From Vombatus ursinus (taxonomy: Eukaryota > Chordata > Mammalia > Diprotodontia > Vombatidae): 64,000 bases of DNA. The notes under the pieces were generated by a model that saw only the letters and a program-made list of their open reading frames with translations, ran no database searches and was not told where the DNA came from. The translations under genes and the position numbers were made by a program. Location of the stretch: contig NW_020954570.1 in the NCBI RefSeq assembly GCF_900497805.2, positions 15,770,459 to 15,834,458 of the forward strand. Direction: 5' to 3'. Of the stretch, positions 44,509 to 57,204 are shown one piece after another. The stretch's first letter is position 1. Every line of letters starts with the position of its first letter.

Positions 44509-44627
44509 CTTTATTGTATTATGCCTCAATATGTTACCTGACCATTTTTTGTATTTAATTTATCATTCCTTGGAAAATAAGTAGATGCTTTCTCCTCAGG
44601 AATCCAATTCTTCATTCTCTTTAGGGA

Positions 44628-44656
44628 AAGTCTCTCTCTCTCTCTGTCTCTCTCTG

Positions 44657-44687
<31 letters not shown>

Positions 44688-44715
44688 GTCTCTGTCTCTC
44701 TCTCTCTCTCTCTCC
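44628..44715. repeat. (CTCTGT)n/(CT)n microsatellite
   Basis: About 88 bp of CT with regular G interruptions. Confidence 0.94.
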
Positions 44716-46560
44716 CTCCACTTCCAAATGTATACTGGTCTCCCTTCTTTTCTTCCTCTTTGGCTTGACAGTATTCTACTCTTCAACCTCCCAACACAAA
44801 TCCAAGTTATTTCCTATTCCATTTCCTATTCCTTTTTCCTATTTTAGAACTGTAGATCGATAAACAAACCAAAAGAAGAAGAATGAGAAAAAGAACAAGA
44901 AGAACAAGGAGAAGAAATAAAAGAAACCCTTCCATACACCCTCTCCTTCCTATATCAAAGTGATGCTTTAGTATTCTTTTTTAGGAACATGTTATTTTCC
45001 CTGATAACCTAAAGTGCTGAAGAGGTACTGTATAAGGACATTCACTTTTTGTTTTACAAGAGAGACCTTCCTCCACTTTAAAAATAGGTAAAAGAAATTA
45101 TTTCCATGTTGCTCTGTGATCTCATTGGTTAAAGATTTCCCACCAATGATTCAGACTGTAATTTATCCATGCTTGCCCAATCTGTGTCCTTTTCTTCCAT
45201 TGGCAGTCCTTCCAATATGCTGGAAGCCCTTCTTGCTTTATCCCAACATTAAAAGGATACCAGTGGGGCACTCAGGCCATCTACTTATCATTACTCACTC
45301 TTACCATGTGACCAGTACATCTTCTCTTCATATCATACAATTATTTGATGACATTTATTACTTCCATTATTCAGAGTACCTCATTGGTTATGTGTTGTAT
45401 CCTATTCACACTCACCACATGCCTTTTCATTATTCTCTTTGTGATGCCATTTTTAGTTCTTTGGGAGCAGTACCATCTAGATATGCACTCCTTGGTGACT
45501 AATTTTGTGCTTGATTCATTTATTTTTATCTTTTATTTTTAATATATTTTAATACAATTCTTCTTCCAAATACTGCTTTAGTTCTAATAATTCTGGTATA
45601 TTATTTGCTAACTTAAAAAAAATGTGGCAGAGTAACATAAGACTCTAATGCCATGAAGAATCTTCCATGAATTTATTAAAAACATAAAAATATTTCTTGA
45701 AAGATGTAACAAATTACTTTATGAACCCCCTCTTTATATATAGCAACTGAAGCAAAAATAAAACTAGGAAAGGCATATATGTACACTAACGATGTTTGCC
45801 ACTGTCTTAGAGAAGATATAGCACATAATCCAGATAGAAGAGGGATTCCAAATATCATTATTTGTGAATAACACTTTTTTTATTTCAACAAGTCCTATTG
45901 CAGAATCTCCTTAACTAGATCTATAATAATAAAAAGGAGCTGTCTACCCACATAGGAAAAACCAAATGGATGAAGATTGTCTGTCATCCACACTTTAATT
46001 ATTTGTAATTAGATAGCAAGATTTTTTTTGCTTTTTTTGCATGATTTATAGTTATGGAACATTATAACCTCTGAAGAATTGAAGTTGAAAGACATTTAAA
46101 TATCATTGCTGGGCATAAACAAGGTAGGATATATACAGATGAGGAATAACATGAGAAAAACAATCTAAAGCATGCAAAAAGATAGACTTATGTCATAGAA
46201 AGACTATGGTATTCAGACAATGACAATAGTATGTGAGAATGCCCTCTAAGATTTTAGATAGCCCCCCTGTGATGAATTTATGAGAGCATATAGAAAAGAA
46301 TCATTCAACATGGGTACGCATGGATTATTTGTGATCTTTACCACTGGAAGGAGTTCCCATGTCTGTACCAAACGAGATGATCAGACGCCATTGGAATGTG
46401 AATACTGATTAACATTTGGACACTATAGTATTCCACAAGTATAAGCCATACAATAATAACACAATGAAGTAGGAGTGTTTTGCTAGTAGAAGACATAAAC
46501 TTTTAATTAAAAAATTGCTTTAACACCTTTCATTGTAATTAATATGCCAAAGAAAGAGGT
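44716..46560. other. Unassigned, no gene supported
   Basis: Holds a 128-codon plus frame (45116-45502), but it has no motif, Kozak context, splice context or matching neighbour. Codon composition is that of bulk AT-rich DNA. The rest is unremarkable. Confidence 0.4.
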
Positions 46561-46690
46561 GATATCTGTGTGTATACACACAAATACACACACATATGTA
46601 TATACATATATATATACACATAAATGCACACACACATTATATGTTATACATACATATAGACATACAGACATGCCTATGCATATATTTATC
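46561..46690. repeat. (CA)n/(TA)n microsatellite
   Basis: Alternating 'acacac' and 'atatac' units. Confidence 0.9.
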
Positions 46691-47489
46691 TAATATACCA
46701 TTTTAATCTTTCATCATTCTTCATTACTCTATTGATCTTCTCTCATTTTATAAAGCCCTTTTCCCCTCTTTTGCCTTCTCTTCATTACCTACTAAAAACT
46801 GAAAATTTTCCTCTTCTTTTGAACAGGATTGATCACCAAACCTGGACACTATGATAGCCAAGTGTTAGAATCCTGTGGCAAAATAAACGTAGACCAAGGC
46901 CCATTGCCTCTCACAGTGGGAGGTCAGAGGAAATAAAAATGAGCCATCTGGTGCTAGCAGTATTTTCCAAAAATTTGTAATGTATGATTATAAAAGATCA
47001 AATTGGATCTGAAACTTCATACCAAATTTTAGGGGGAAAATGTAAAACATAAATTACTGCCTTTGTATAATGCAATGAAAGAAATTTTTAAAAATAAATA
47101 AAATGTATTTTATTTTCTCAACAAACTATTATTCTGTAAGGTAGATCTGGAAGGGTCTGGAAAGGACACACACATGACAAAAGTAGGTAGGAATGTGCCT
47201 AGGCAGGAGGAAATCAATTTCCTTGGATCCCTCCCCATCCCTGTTTGTTCTTGTGTCATTTCCCCTCCCATTTTACTTAGTGAGAAAACAAAAATGAATC
47301 TTAGGATAGAAAAAAGTGAGCGGCCTCAAATGCATATGGCCCTTTCAGTTTTTGGAAGGGTAACCTCTAATTTGATATGAAAAATGAACAATTTTAGTAA
47401 TATTACATTAAGGAATTAGAATGAATTTCTAACACTAAATCAGATAGATTAAATCTTCTGAGAGAAATATTGCCTTTCATATAAATATG
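46691..47489. other. Unassigned sequence, no gene seen
   Basis: A 68-codon frame at 47174-47380 has no homology I recognise. Confidence 0.4.
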
Positions 47490-47490
47490 A

Positions 47491-47529
<39 letters not shown>
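47490..47529. repeat. (GT)n microsatellite
   Basis: Pure GT run of about 17 units. Confidence 0.96.
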
Positions 47530-47531
<2 letters not shown>

Positions 47532-49744
47532 AAAGTCCTGTAGTCTCTCTTAGATGGAGTCTATTCATTGTTCTAGAGAACTTGGTCCCTTGGGCTAGGA
47601 ATCTCTTTTTGGAGAGGAGATATTTATTACAGCCAAAGTAGTGAGTGTTGATAGACTCCTCTTCTCCTCTTGTGGGAGAAGAAAAGCTATAAGTTTTTTT
47701 TTAATCTTCTCTCAGTATGGTGACTGGGAATGTGAAGTCCCTGACTTTCTTTTTTTTTTCCATTTTCTTTTTTTTAAATACTTTTAAAAATTAATTTATT
47801 CTGAATTATCAACAATCACTTCCGTAAGTTTTGAGTTCAAATTTTTCTCCCCCTCCCTCCCCACCTCCTTCCCCAAGATAGCACACAATCTGATATAGGC
47901 TATACATATATACACATATATACATATACATTACTATTAAACATATTTTCACATTGGTGATGTTGTAAGTAAGAATTAGAACCAACAGGAGGAGTCACCA
48001 GAAAGAAGAAACAAAACACAATGGAAAAAAAAATAGCAAATAGTATGCTTCAATCTGCATTCAAACACCATAGTTCTTTCTTCATATGTGTATAGAATTT
48101 TGCATCATGAGGCCTTTGGAGATGTCTTAGATCCTTGTATTACTGAAAAGGGTTAAGTCAATCAATATTAGTCATTGCACAATGTGGCTGTTACTGTGTA
48201 CAATGTTCTCCTGGTTCTGCTCACTTCTCTCAGCATCAGACCATACAAGTCTTTCCAGGTTTTTTCTGAAATCAGCCTGTTCATCATTTCTTACAGCACA
48301 ATAGTATTCTATTATATTCATATACCACAACTTGTTCAACCATTCTTCAATTGATGGGCATTATCTCAATTTCCAATTCTTGGCCACCACAAAAAGAACT
48401 ACTATGAATATTTTTGTACATGTGGGTATTTTTCCCATTTGTACGATCTCTTTGGGATATAGCCCTAGAAATGCTATTGCTGAGTCAAAGGGTATGCACA
48501 TTTTTATAGCCCTTTGGGCATAGTTCCAAATTGCTCTCCAAAAGGATTGGATCATTTTACAACTCTACCTACAATGCCTTAGTGTTCCAGTTTTCCCATA
48601 TCTTCTCCAACATTTATCATTATCCTGTTTTGTCATGTTGGCCAATCTGATAGGTGTGATGTGGTACCTCAGAGTTGTTTTGATTTGCATTTCTCTAATC
48701 AATAGTGATTTAGAGCATTTTTTCATATGACTATAGATGGTTTTACTTTCTTCATCTGAGAACTGCCTGTTCATATCCTTTGACCCATTCCATTGGGGAA
48801 TGACTTGTATTCTCATAAATTTGACTTAATTCTCTATATATTTTAGAAATGAAGCACTTTTCGGAGAGACTAGTTATAAAAATTCTTTCCCAGTTTTCTA
48901 CTTTCCTTCTAATCTTAGTTGCATTGGCTTTGCTTGTGCAAAAACTTTTCAATTTAATGACACCCCGACTTTCTAAAAGAACTTAAACATCTGACTAGAA
49001 ACTAGAAGAGAGATGACAGATTCTGCTCATTTTCTTTTGGGGGAAAAGTCAAGCATATATTCCTACTCAAAATATAAGAAAAAAAAGCCAAAGAGAAAGT
49101 CTGCAACCTTGTGATCAATGGACCTATGCTTTCCTATGATCACTAATGACTAGAGGATCATAGGTCACTATTAAGTAGCAGCTACTCACGCCTCAGAAGT
49201 AGATGGAATTCAGGTAGGGGGAGATGATAGCAAGGAGGTCATTGCATTAGGTGGTCATATGAATAAAGTATGTAGGAGAAAAGAATAGGCAAAAACATCT
49301 GCCAGAACTAAAGGACTCATATTAAAGAACACTTGGTGAGAAGTCTAGATAACCACATTGGGAATTTTGTGGACTCTCTTGAATTTCAGAATAAACATGG
49401 GGCCTTATCCTTTCGCAGGACTTTGGGAAATTATGCTGTTACAATCACAATACCTGGCAGAAATTCTATCCTATGCCCTAAATAGACACTATTCTCCAGA
49501 TACAGCTTGATCAGAGTACATTTCAGGGGGCTACAACCTCCCATGTTCAAAACAAAATGGTTCTCTTAAAGAAGATTAATAACATGTTACTTTTTTGTCT
49601 GTTTTTGTTTGTTTTGTTTGCTATGTCAGAGTTTTGATTCATATCAAACTTACAATCCATTAAATACCACATCAAATTTTCAGAAGAACTCTTACTTAAC
49701 TATTTCTTCACCATCTTGTATTAGGTAACTAGTTTTTTGTTTGT
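47530..49744. other. Unassigned locus that received an L1 (47530-47750 and 48963-49744)
   Basis: The two flanks of the L1 at 47751-48962 join at the target duplication into one continuous stretch of moderate GC. No repeat family or gene is recognised in it. Confidence 0.4.
47751..48962 (-). mobile_element. 5'-truncated L1, minus strand, with target duplication
   Basis: Begins with a T-run (the poly-A on the other strand), then the 3' UTR, then the ORF2 C-terminal third in reverse. Minus frames at 48952-48752 (KSFCTSKANATKIRRKVENW) and 48816-48565 (LANMTKQDNDKCWRR) are typical L1 ORF2 C-terminus. Target duplication 'ccctgactttct' (47739-47750) and 'ccccgactttct' (48963-48974). An ordinary 5'-truncated insertion. 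Confidence 0.9.
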
Positions 49745-49944
49745 TTGTTTGATTGTTTGTTTTTACATAAGGGAAGGTCTTTGAATTTATATGTAGTGAA
49801 TTTCTTTTTAGTATATTTTAGCCATAGTTCTAGGCTGTCACAATCTTTTAAGACCTTTACCATTACATCCAACCTATTAGCTACCCTGCCTGTCTTTGCA
49901 GCAGATATAGTAGATAAGGGTCTCATTTCTAATACACATACATA

Positions 49945-49945
<1 letters not shown>
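49745..49945 (-). mobile_element. L3/CR1 LINE fragment, minus strand
   Basis: 'cacaatcttttaagaccttt', 'attacatccaacctattagc' and 'taccctgcctgtctttgcag' follow the L3/CR1 3' region in reverse. Confidence 0.52.
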
Positions 49946-49997
<52 letters not shown>

Positions 49998-50090
49998 TAT
50001 ATATATATATATATACACATATGTATGGAGAGAGAGACAGAGAGTCAGAGAGAAAGACAGAAACAGAGACAGAGACAGAGACAGAGAATA
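49946..50090. repeat. (TA)n(GT)n(TA)n then (GA/CAGAGA)n microsatellites
   Basis: TA, GT and TA blocks to about 50016, then a GAGACAGA-rich run. Cys/Val and Ser/Leu frames across them are artefacts. Confidence 0.93.
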
Positions 50091-50094
50091 CTTA

Positions 50095-50900
50095 TTCAAA
50101 TCTCTAAGAGCCATGTTCCAATTGATAAATGGAAAAAAAGATACAAACAGGTATTTTTAATAAGGAATAATAATAATTAGAGAAATGAAAATTAAAACAA
50201 CTTTGAAGTTCCAAGTCATGTCCATAAGGGAAGCAAAAGAAAATTGTGTATGTTTGAAAACAGATACATTAATGCATAATTGGTAGAACTGTGAATTCTT
50301 CCAGTCATTCTAGAAAGCAATTTGGAATTCTGCCTGCAAAGACACTAAACTGTGCATACCCTTTGACTCAATGACACAATTACTAGGCCTATATGCTAAA
50401 GAGATCAAATGAAGAGCAAAAAAGATCCATATGCACAAAATTTTATTAGCAGAACTGAATACTAAATGGGTGCCCATCATTGAGGAACGGATGAACAAAT
50501 TATGATATATTCTATGCTACCATAAGAAATGATAAAGACAGCAGTTTCAGAAAAATCTGGTAATATTTGTATGAACTGATCCCAAGTGAAATTAGCAGCA
50601 TCAGGAAAATAATTTATACAATAGTAACAACAGTGTAAAAACAACTTTGTAACCATAAGAACTCTGACCAATGTAACTACCCATAAAGGTATGAAGATTA
50701 TTGATAAAGCATGCCTCTCTCCCTCTTGGCAATGGACACAGGTTCCACGATGAGATAGATGTTTTTTGGACATTGGCAATATGTGAATTAATTTTACGTG
50801 ATTATGTACATTTGTTACAGGAGTTTTGTTTTTCTTTTTGTTAATAATGGGGAGAAGAGAGTAATAAATTTATTTTTCAATGAAAAAATTAATTTTAAAG
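50095..50900 (+). mobile_element. Old L1 ORF2 C-terminus and 3' UTR, plus strand
   Basis: 'ccaattgataaatggaaaaa', 'agaaagcaatttggaattct', 'gtgcataccctttgactcaa' and 'gggtgcccatcattgaggaa' keep L1 ORF2 order. Heavily decayed. Confidence 0.7.
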
Positions 50901-51044
50901 AAATAATTTTGATGATAAAAAGGGAAGTTTGTCTCCTATTTTTCAGTACATCTCCTATTTAACATGACTTTTGGAAGATCACTGATAATGGCTCAGTAAC
51001 GATATACCGGGTATTTAAATATATGTGGGTGATTTAGCAACTCC

Positions 51045-54000
51045 TGCTTTTTTTTTAGATTAATTTAATACATAGCAAATTTTTCCATCTCCTCAGTTTT
51101 ATTTTGTGCATGACTTTGATTTTTGTGTTTCTTGTAAGCAATATATTGTAATTTTTTTTTCCTTTTCCAATGTCACTCTTTTTCATTTTATTGAATTGTT
51201 TAATACAGTTGCATTTGAAGTTATGAGTTAGGATTATGTTTTCCTCCATCTGTCTCTAATATTTTTTCATGTTTTTTCCCTCATCTGCTATAAACAGAGT
51301 ATTATGTATTTTTTATTATATTAATTTTTGAGGTGTCTCTGTTCCCAGTGACTCTTTTCCTTTCATCCCTGATCCCCTCTTCTTATTCATTACTTTTTTC
51401 CCCTTTGGGGTTTTGTTAATTTGTTCCTTTTCTTGCTTGCTTTTATCTGATTATATAGTTCTTCTCCCCAATTTTTTTCCTTTTAGGTAGTCAAGTAGAT
51501 TTCCCCTTCTTCTCCTCTCCTTCAACTAACCCTCTTCATTATTTTATTAATATATTTTGTGTCCCTTTCCTAAAAGTATTTCTTTCACTGTCTTCATTAG
51601 CCATCCTTTCTATCTATCTGTTCTTGATCTTTATTCTTTGATTCACAACTCTTATAATTATCTGGTCTCTTTCTTTTCTCTGTGTTCACTGTGCAATCAA
51701 AGATTCTTAGGCATCGATTCTAGGATCTCCTTTCTAGGCACTTTCTGCCACTGCCTAGTACAAATTGTCCCATGGATTCACCTTTTCCCTTGCACTTCAC
51801 TCCCAGAACAATGCTTGTTATTCTCAGGAATAGAAAGGACACTGCCTTAAGGTATGGCCCCTTCCCAATCATGTCCTTGATTTATGTAGCCCACCACTGA
51901 TCTATACTGTCCCTGGGTTACCTTTCCCATCTATTATTTGCCTCAAAATCTCCCCTATGAGTCTGTGCTTTCCCACTCACCCAGATGCCAGGTGCTCCCA
52001 GGGGTTCCAACTCCCTCTCTTTTGAAGTAGGATGAATTGACTTTTCAAGCACCAAATTCTGCAGGTCACAATCAGTATTAGGTCCTCATCTCTCTTCGTA
52101 GACTATCTCTCTTCATAGGAGCATTCATCAGTAGAATCCCCTTCCATTACCAAAGTAGAACTTCTTTCAATTTTTTTCAATCCTTTTCAATCCTTCATCT
52201 CTCCACCTCTTCTACTCACTTGTTGGTTCTTTTCTTTCTAAGACTATAGAGGTCACCTTCCTCTCATTCCTAATCCTTGATGTGACCCCTACCCATTATA
52301 CATTCTTCTTTATCACCTTATTTTTCTAGCCCTTCCCTGTATCCTCCCATGTTGTAATGTAGTCCCCCCACATCCCAAAACAAACAAACATTGCTTCATC
52401 TGTAGGCAGGGTGTCACCAGATTCTGTCTATAATGCCCTCTGTCCAGATCTATTCTATTACCTCTACCAGGTTTCCACCTTCACTCCTGTCTCCATGTGT
52501 ACACTGAGAAAGAAATTTCTTATTGGTCTCTCTGGTGTCATTCTGTTGCTGTTTCTGTTCTTGCTTGCTGCATTTATTCATTCTCCAGAAGTTCTGCTGG
52601 TTGGGGTGTGGGAGAAGCAAGTAATCTTTTCAGTTCTGGATTTCCTTTAAAAATGTTTTAAACTCTTTTTTGTATTGAACATCCATCCTTTTTTTTAATT
52701 TATATTTAAACTCAAACTTGCAGGATAGTTCCCTCTAGTTCACTCATCTTCAACTGCATTACTCTTTGGAACACATTATTCCATTTCCTTACACATATTC
52801 TAGTGGACACAGAAAAGTCTTACATTATTCAATGTCCTTTCCTTTGTATTTGAAGATCTTTCTCATTTGTTTACAGAACTTGTTGTTTCTGAATAGAATT
52901 GTTAAATTTAATAACTATCTGTGTTGGAGTTTGCAGCCCTCCATCTTCTTTTTCTGGACATGATCTGAATTATTTCAACTGGAATTTCATTTTCCTTGTT
53001 CAGAAATTCTGAGCAGTTCTTTTCTATTATTTCCTTCATTACAGTGTTAAGGTTTTTCTCCTGTCATGTTCTTCTGAAGTATTTATGATCCTTAGGTTTT
53101 CTTTAAGCATGCTGTTTTTTTTTTTTAGATCAGTGTGTTTTGATCAGTGTGTGTCTCCTGATAAGAGAGTGAGCATGTTTTCTTTTAGTGTTATTATGTT
53201 TTTTTTCTCTTTGTCTAAGTTGTCCTTCACTTCTGTATACTTACATTTCCAACCTATTGCTCTCACTTATGTTTCTTTGGTGAAACTTGCCATCACAGAT
53301 TCTAGTTTTTCCATTCTACCCACTATTTCTGCTGGCCACACATTCTGCTCTGAGTTCTAACTTCTCTTGAGCCCCTTAGGGACAGTGTGCTATGGTTCCA
53401 TGTTCTCAAATTCCACGAGGTTCTATGTTTCATCAAGTGTTCAATCACTTTCCTTTGTTTTGTATAATTTGTTCATAGATGCCTGAACTAATTTACTAAA
53501 TTTGGATGCCATAGTTTCTTCTGTTATTAGTATTTTCCTATTGACTTATCTGTTTATGTTCAAGGTCTTGAACTTTTCTTCTTTCTGAAATCTTTGGTAA
53601 TTTTGTTCTTTTTATTCCTTTATTTCTCCTATTACTTTCTTACTAATTCCTTTCCTTTGATTTTGGTTTCCTTGGGGCATGGATCTCAAAGTTTCTTATC
53701 CTCCTACTTGAATAATTCATGATTAACCAGACTAGATCTCTGCACTAACTGACTTTTGGGTGGTCAAAACTGGCCCCAGCTAGAAGATGTTCTCTTTTTC
53801 TTAGGCTTGGTGGAGTGATACATAGCCCTTTCACAGACACATCCACACACAGAGTACTCTGTCCTGGGGTTCTGTCCCACTCCCTCTATTCCTCAGTTCT
53901 TTGGTCTAGTAATAACAGTTTGGAGCTTTGCAGCACAAGTGCTATAAGGCTCTCCACACAAATTTCAGGCTCTGCTGGTATTACAAGCTTGTTGGCACAA

Positions 54001-54135
54001 CTCTAGGCTCTGTTGGTGCTACAGGGTTGTAGCCTCCAGCTGGCTTTTGCTCTGTGATCATTTGGCTATCTGTCATAACCATGGGAAATGTGCATAGCCT
54101 GGAGCTGAAGTGTTCATGGCACTAGAAAAAAATGT
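51045..54135 (-). mobile_element. Old L1 or HAL1 5' half, minus strand
   Basis: In minus-strand sense: 5' UTR near 54130-53760, ORF1 near 53760-52640 (the stretch near 53050-52780 encodes the NS..N and RRG-like C-terminal part), a long inter-ORF region of about 1.4 kb (52640-51250), then only the beginning of ORF2 near 51249-51055 (reading NILLTRNTKIKVMHKIKL, the diverged CLQETHLK region), ending in a T-run at about 51050. Most of ORF2 is therefore absent, as in the derivative at 10041-11880. It is very diverged. Confidence 0.5.
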
Positions 54136-54724
54136 GTGTGGGGGGGTGAGGTAGGGATAGGGTATGGGAGGAAATTTTGTTGTAAGTCTGTGTCATGTCC
54201 TTGAGTATGCTAACCTCCCTGCAAATAGTGTGGGAGATGGGGAAGGGATGTTGAGTGAGCTCTGGATCAGTAATCATCAGTCAATTAAAAAAATTAACCT
54301 TCTTTTGGATTCTGGATGTCCTATGCCATAGAGACAGCTGAAGTTGCTTTATTGTTGGTGCATAATTTCTGTTGTGCAGATGTTTAAGAGGTCAGGGGGA
54401 TCAGACAAAACATTTTGTCTTCCATCTTTGAATGTAGGTGATGTGAAATTGAAGGTAGATGGTTACTTTCAAGGGTGTGCTGTTAAATGTTTAACAAACA
54501 ACTTTCCAGAAAAAAGTACATACAACACACATTTAGTGTATCTGTATAATTTACATTTTATCTATTACTTTCTTAAATATAGTTTCCAACAATACAATCA
54601 ATCAAGCTGTAATTTGCAGTATTTGTCAATTTTTGAAATGCTTACACTGAAAATTTAACAATTGGCTCTTAGATGCTTTAGAAGAGCTGGATCTAGCACT
54701 GGATGCTGGATAGGTTCTTTATTA
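54136..54724. other. Unassigned; probable diverged interspersed repeat at 54480-54660
   Basis: The block 'aacaaacaactttccagaaa' to 'cttacactgaaaatttaaca' has the feel of a dispersed ancient repeat, but I cannot name it. No gene seen. Confidence 0.35.
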
Positions 54725-54965
54725 CTATCTCATTTGGATCTCAACCTCCTGATAATTTTTTTTTTGTCTCACCTTTCCATTATAATGATCATTGTCCTTG
54801 GCAAAGAAACCTGAATCACAATGAGAGTTGAGTACTTCAGCCTTCTCTTCTGCTTCAAAAATAATCCCATTAAAACTAAAAATGATTTCCCTGAACTCTT
54901 CTTTGATCCTACTTTTCCCTCCCTGAAGTAGACAAAATATTATTTGTGTTGTTGTTCTCATTTAA
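54725..54965 (-). pseudogene. L3/CR1 LINE coding fragment
   Basis: The minus frame 54961-54725 reads EEKAEVLNSHCDSGFFAKDN, matching the CR1/L3 block before the RT domain (DKAEVLNSYFASVFAKDN), and stays open for 78 codons. The surrounding LINE is not traceable beyond about 300 bp. Confidence 0.6.
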
Positions 54966-56014
54966 TAACTGTCTCAGATCTTTCTGAAAATAAGTACTCC
55001 AAAGTCTATTCTTAGATGGTCATGGCTTGCCTTTGTGCTCATCTTCTATTCCTTCTCATTCTATTCTGTCACTTTTAGACATCTAAGTTGATTGATGAGA
55101 AATTAGTCTGATCCAACAACACCCTTCTCTTCCTCATTGGGATGGCTTCAGTTTACACTTCATTCATGATGAAATCCCATTGTTCCTGCACTAACTTTGC
55201 AATATGGAAGTTAGCTACCACATTTTACCTGAACCCATTTTTCTGAACCCCTTGAAATCCACTCCCCTCAAATTTTGGCATATGATCTTGTCATTAAAGA
55301 TTTTTTAATTGGAGAGTGACGTGATAAGAATAGTAATGAAAAATGATTAATCAATACAAAAGTCACACTTAAATACCTGAGGAGTCAAAGAAATTTACCT
55401 GTGTTCTCAAAGGCTATGTCAGTGAACCACAAGCTTTATTGGCTTTTACCAAGACAGAAAGATTTTAAATACAGGACTACTACATGCCATCCAAATACCA
55501 AACCAAGTTCAGAGAGACTTATCAACATAATGGCCACAGATTTTTTTTTTACCACAGCAGCTCACAAAGACTTCTACCAAGTTTTAGAAAGGTCATAGTG
55601 TCTCTCAGTAGGGAGAAGTACCCACATTGCAAACTGTAGCTAGAATATGTCACTTGATATCAAATTAAATGATGGGAATGGTACGGAAGGCAGTCTGATT
55701 GACAGGCATTATTGTATTTGGATATAAGGTAATCTGGTTCTTATACATAAGGCAAAAGGAATTATGAGGAAGTTAGACCTGGGTAAAGGATAACATTGAA
55801 ATGGAATACTGAAGGTGGTGAATGCACAATAAGGTAGCAAGTCAGAGAAGGATGTAAACTGCTTCAGGTCATAAGGAATAAGCATAATGATTGAACTCTG
55901 TAGCAAAGCCTTGTACGGCACAGCATCATCAGCATCATCAATAATGACAACAACAACAAAATATGGATCCTTGAATTAAAATCATGAATTTATGTGCAGA
56001 ATGCATTGGAAAGA
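54966..56014. other. Unassigned sequence, no gene seen
   Basis: Short CAT/AAC runs near 55925-55962. Frames up to 70 codons without homology. Confidence 0.4.
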
Positions 56015-56769
56015 GGAATGAGGAGGAGGAGTCAAGATGATAGAGAGAAGGCAGGGACTCACCTGAGCTCTCTCCAAGACCCCTGCAAAGATGTTTAAAT
56101 AATGACCTAAAACAAATTCTGGAGTGACTGAACACACAAAAGGATGGGGGTAAAACAATTTTTCAGGCCCAGACAACTTAGAAGTTCAGTAGGACAGGTT
56201 TGTTGTACCAAAATGAGAGTGGAGTGCAGTCCAGTGCAGGCTGCATCAGCAGAGACTGGGCTCCAGCAAACCAGGTGCGACCTTGGCAGACACTGAATCA
56301 GCAGCAGCAGCAGCTACTTCCAGAGCTTTCAGCCCACACTTGGTAAGGTGATGAAACAACTCACCAGAAGGAGATTATAAGGGCCTCTTTGCTGGTACTG
56401 GGGGCAGGACTCTGTTGCTTTACTCATATTTAGATCCAGGCCATAGTTCAGGGTGGCAGTCCCAGGGCAAGGAGGAGTAGGAGCACACCAGAGTTTATGG
56501 CTACAATGAAGCAGGGACCCTCACCACAGTTCTAAAACAAAAGAGAATGCTTGTGGTCACTCATAGAATAGAGCACAGGCCAGGAGAGTAGTAAACACAT
56601 TTCTACTTAGGTCATACCACCTTGGAAGAAGCGGAAAACTTACAAGTTCCTAGAAGCATCTTTAAAAAGAATTGCACAAAACCCCTAAAGCTTGGAACAG
56701 TGCACCTCCACCCTGGAAGCAGAGCCCTGCTCTAGCAAAGATCTAAAGGTCAAGAAATAAGTGAAAAAC

Positions 56770-57200
56770 ATGAGCAAACAACTGAAAAAATTCTGACTAT
56801 ATAAAGTTATTATGGTGACAAGGAAACTCAAAACATACTCAGAAGAAGACAGAAAAGTCAAAACTCCTTTATCCAAAGACTCAAAGAAAAATATGAATTG
56901 GTCTCAGGCCATAGAAGAGCTCAAAAAGGATTTTAAAAATCAATTAAGAAAGATAGAGGGAAAATTGGGAAGAGAAATGAGTGATGCAAAAAATCATGAA
57001 AAATCAATCAACAGCTTGGTAAATGAGACACACATACAAAAAAAAATACTAAAGAAAATAACACCTTAAACAACAGAATATACCAGATGGTAAAAGAAGA
57101 ATGGAAATCCAATGAAGAGAAGAATGCTTTGGAAAGTAGAATTGGCCAGACAGAAAAAGAGGCAAAAAAAAATTCATTGAAGAAAAGAACTCATTAAAAA
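56770..57200 (+). pseudogene. L1 ORF1 N-terminal remnant
   Basis: ATG at 56770 leads to a stop after eight codons. An 85-codon stretch at 56812-57069 reads SKKNMNWSQAIEELKKDF and Lys/Glu-rich coiled-coil sequence in another frame. It is the same N-terminal region as the ORF1 starts at 8074 and 27884. Confidence 0.75.
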
Positions 57201-57204
57201 ATGG

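Noticed and set aside
45116-45502. 128-codon plus-strand frame
   Set aside because: No motif, no family match, no splice or promoter context, and bulk-DNA composition. Treated as chance.
47530-49744. Possible LTR-type element around the minus-strand L1
   Set aside because: No paired end repeats, primer site or coding remnant that I could defend, so left unassigned.
54480-54660. Named ancient repeat
   Set aside because: Texture is repeat-like but I could not place it in a family, so no name was given.
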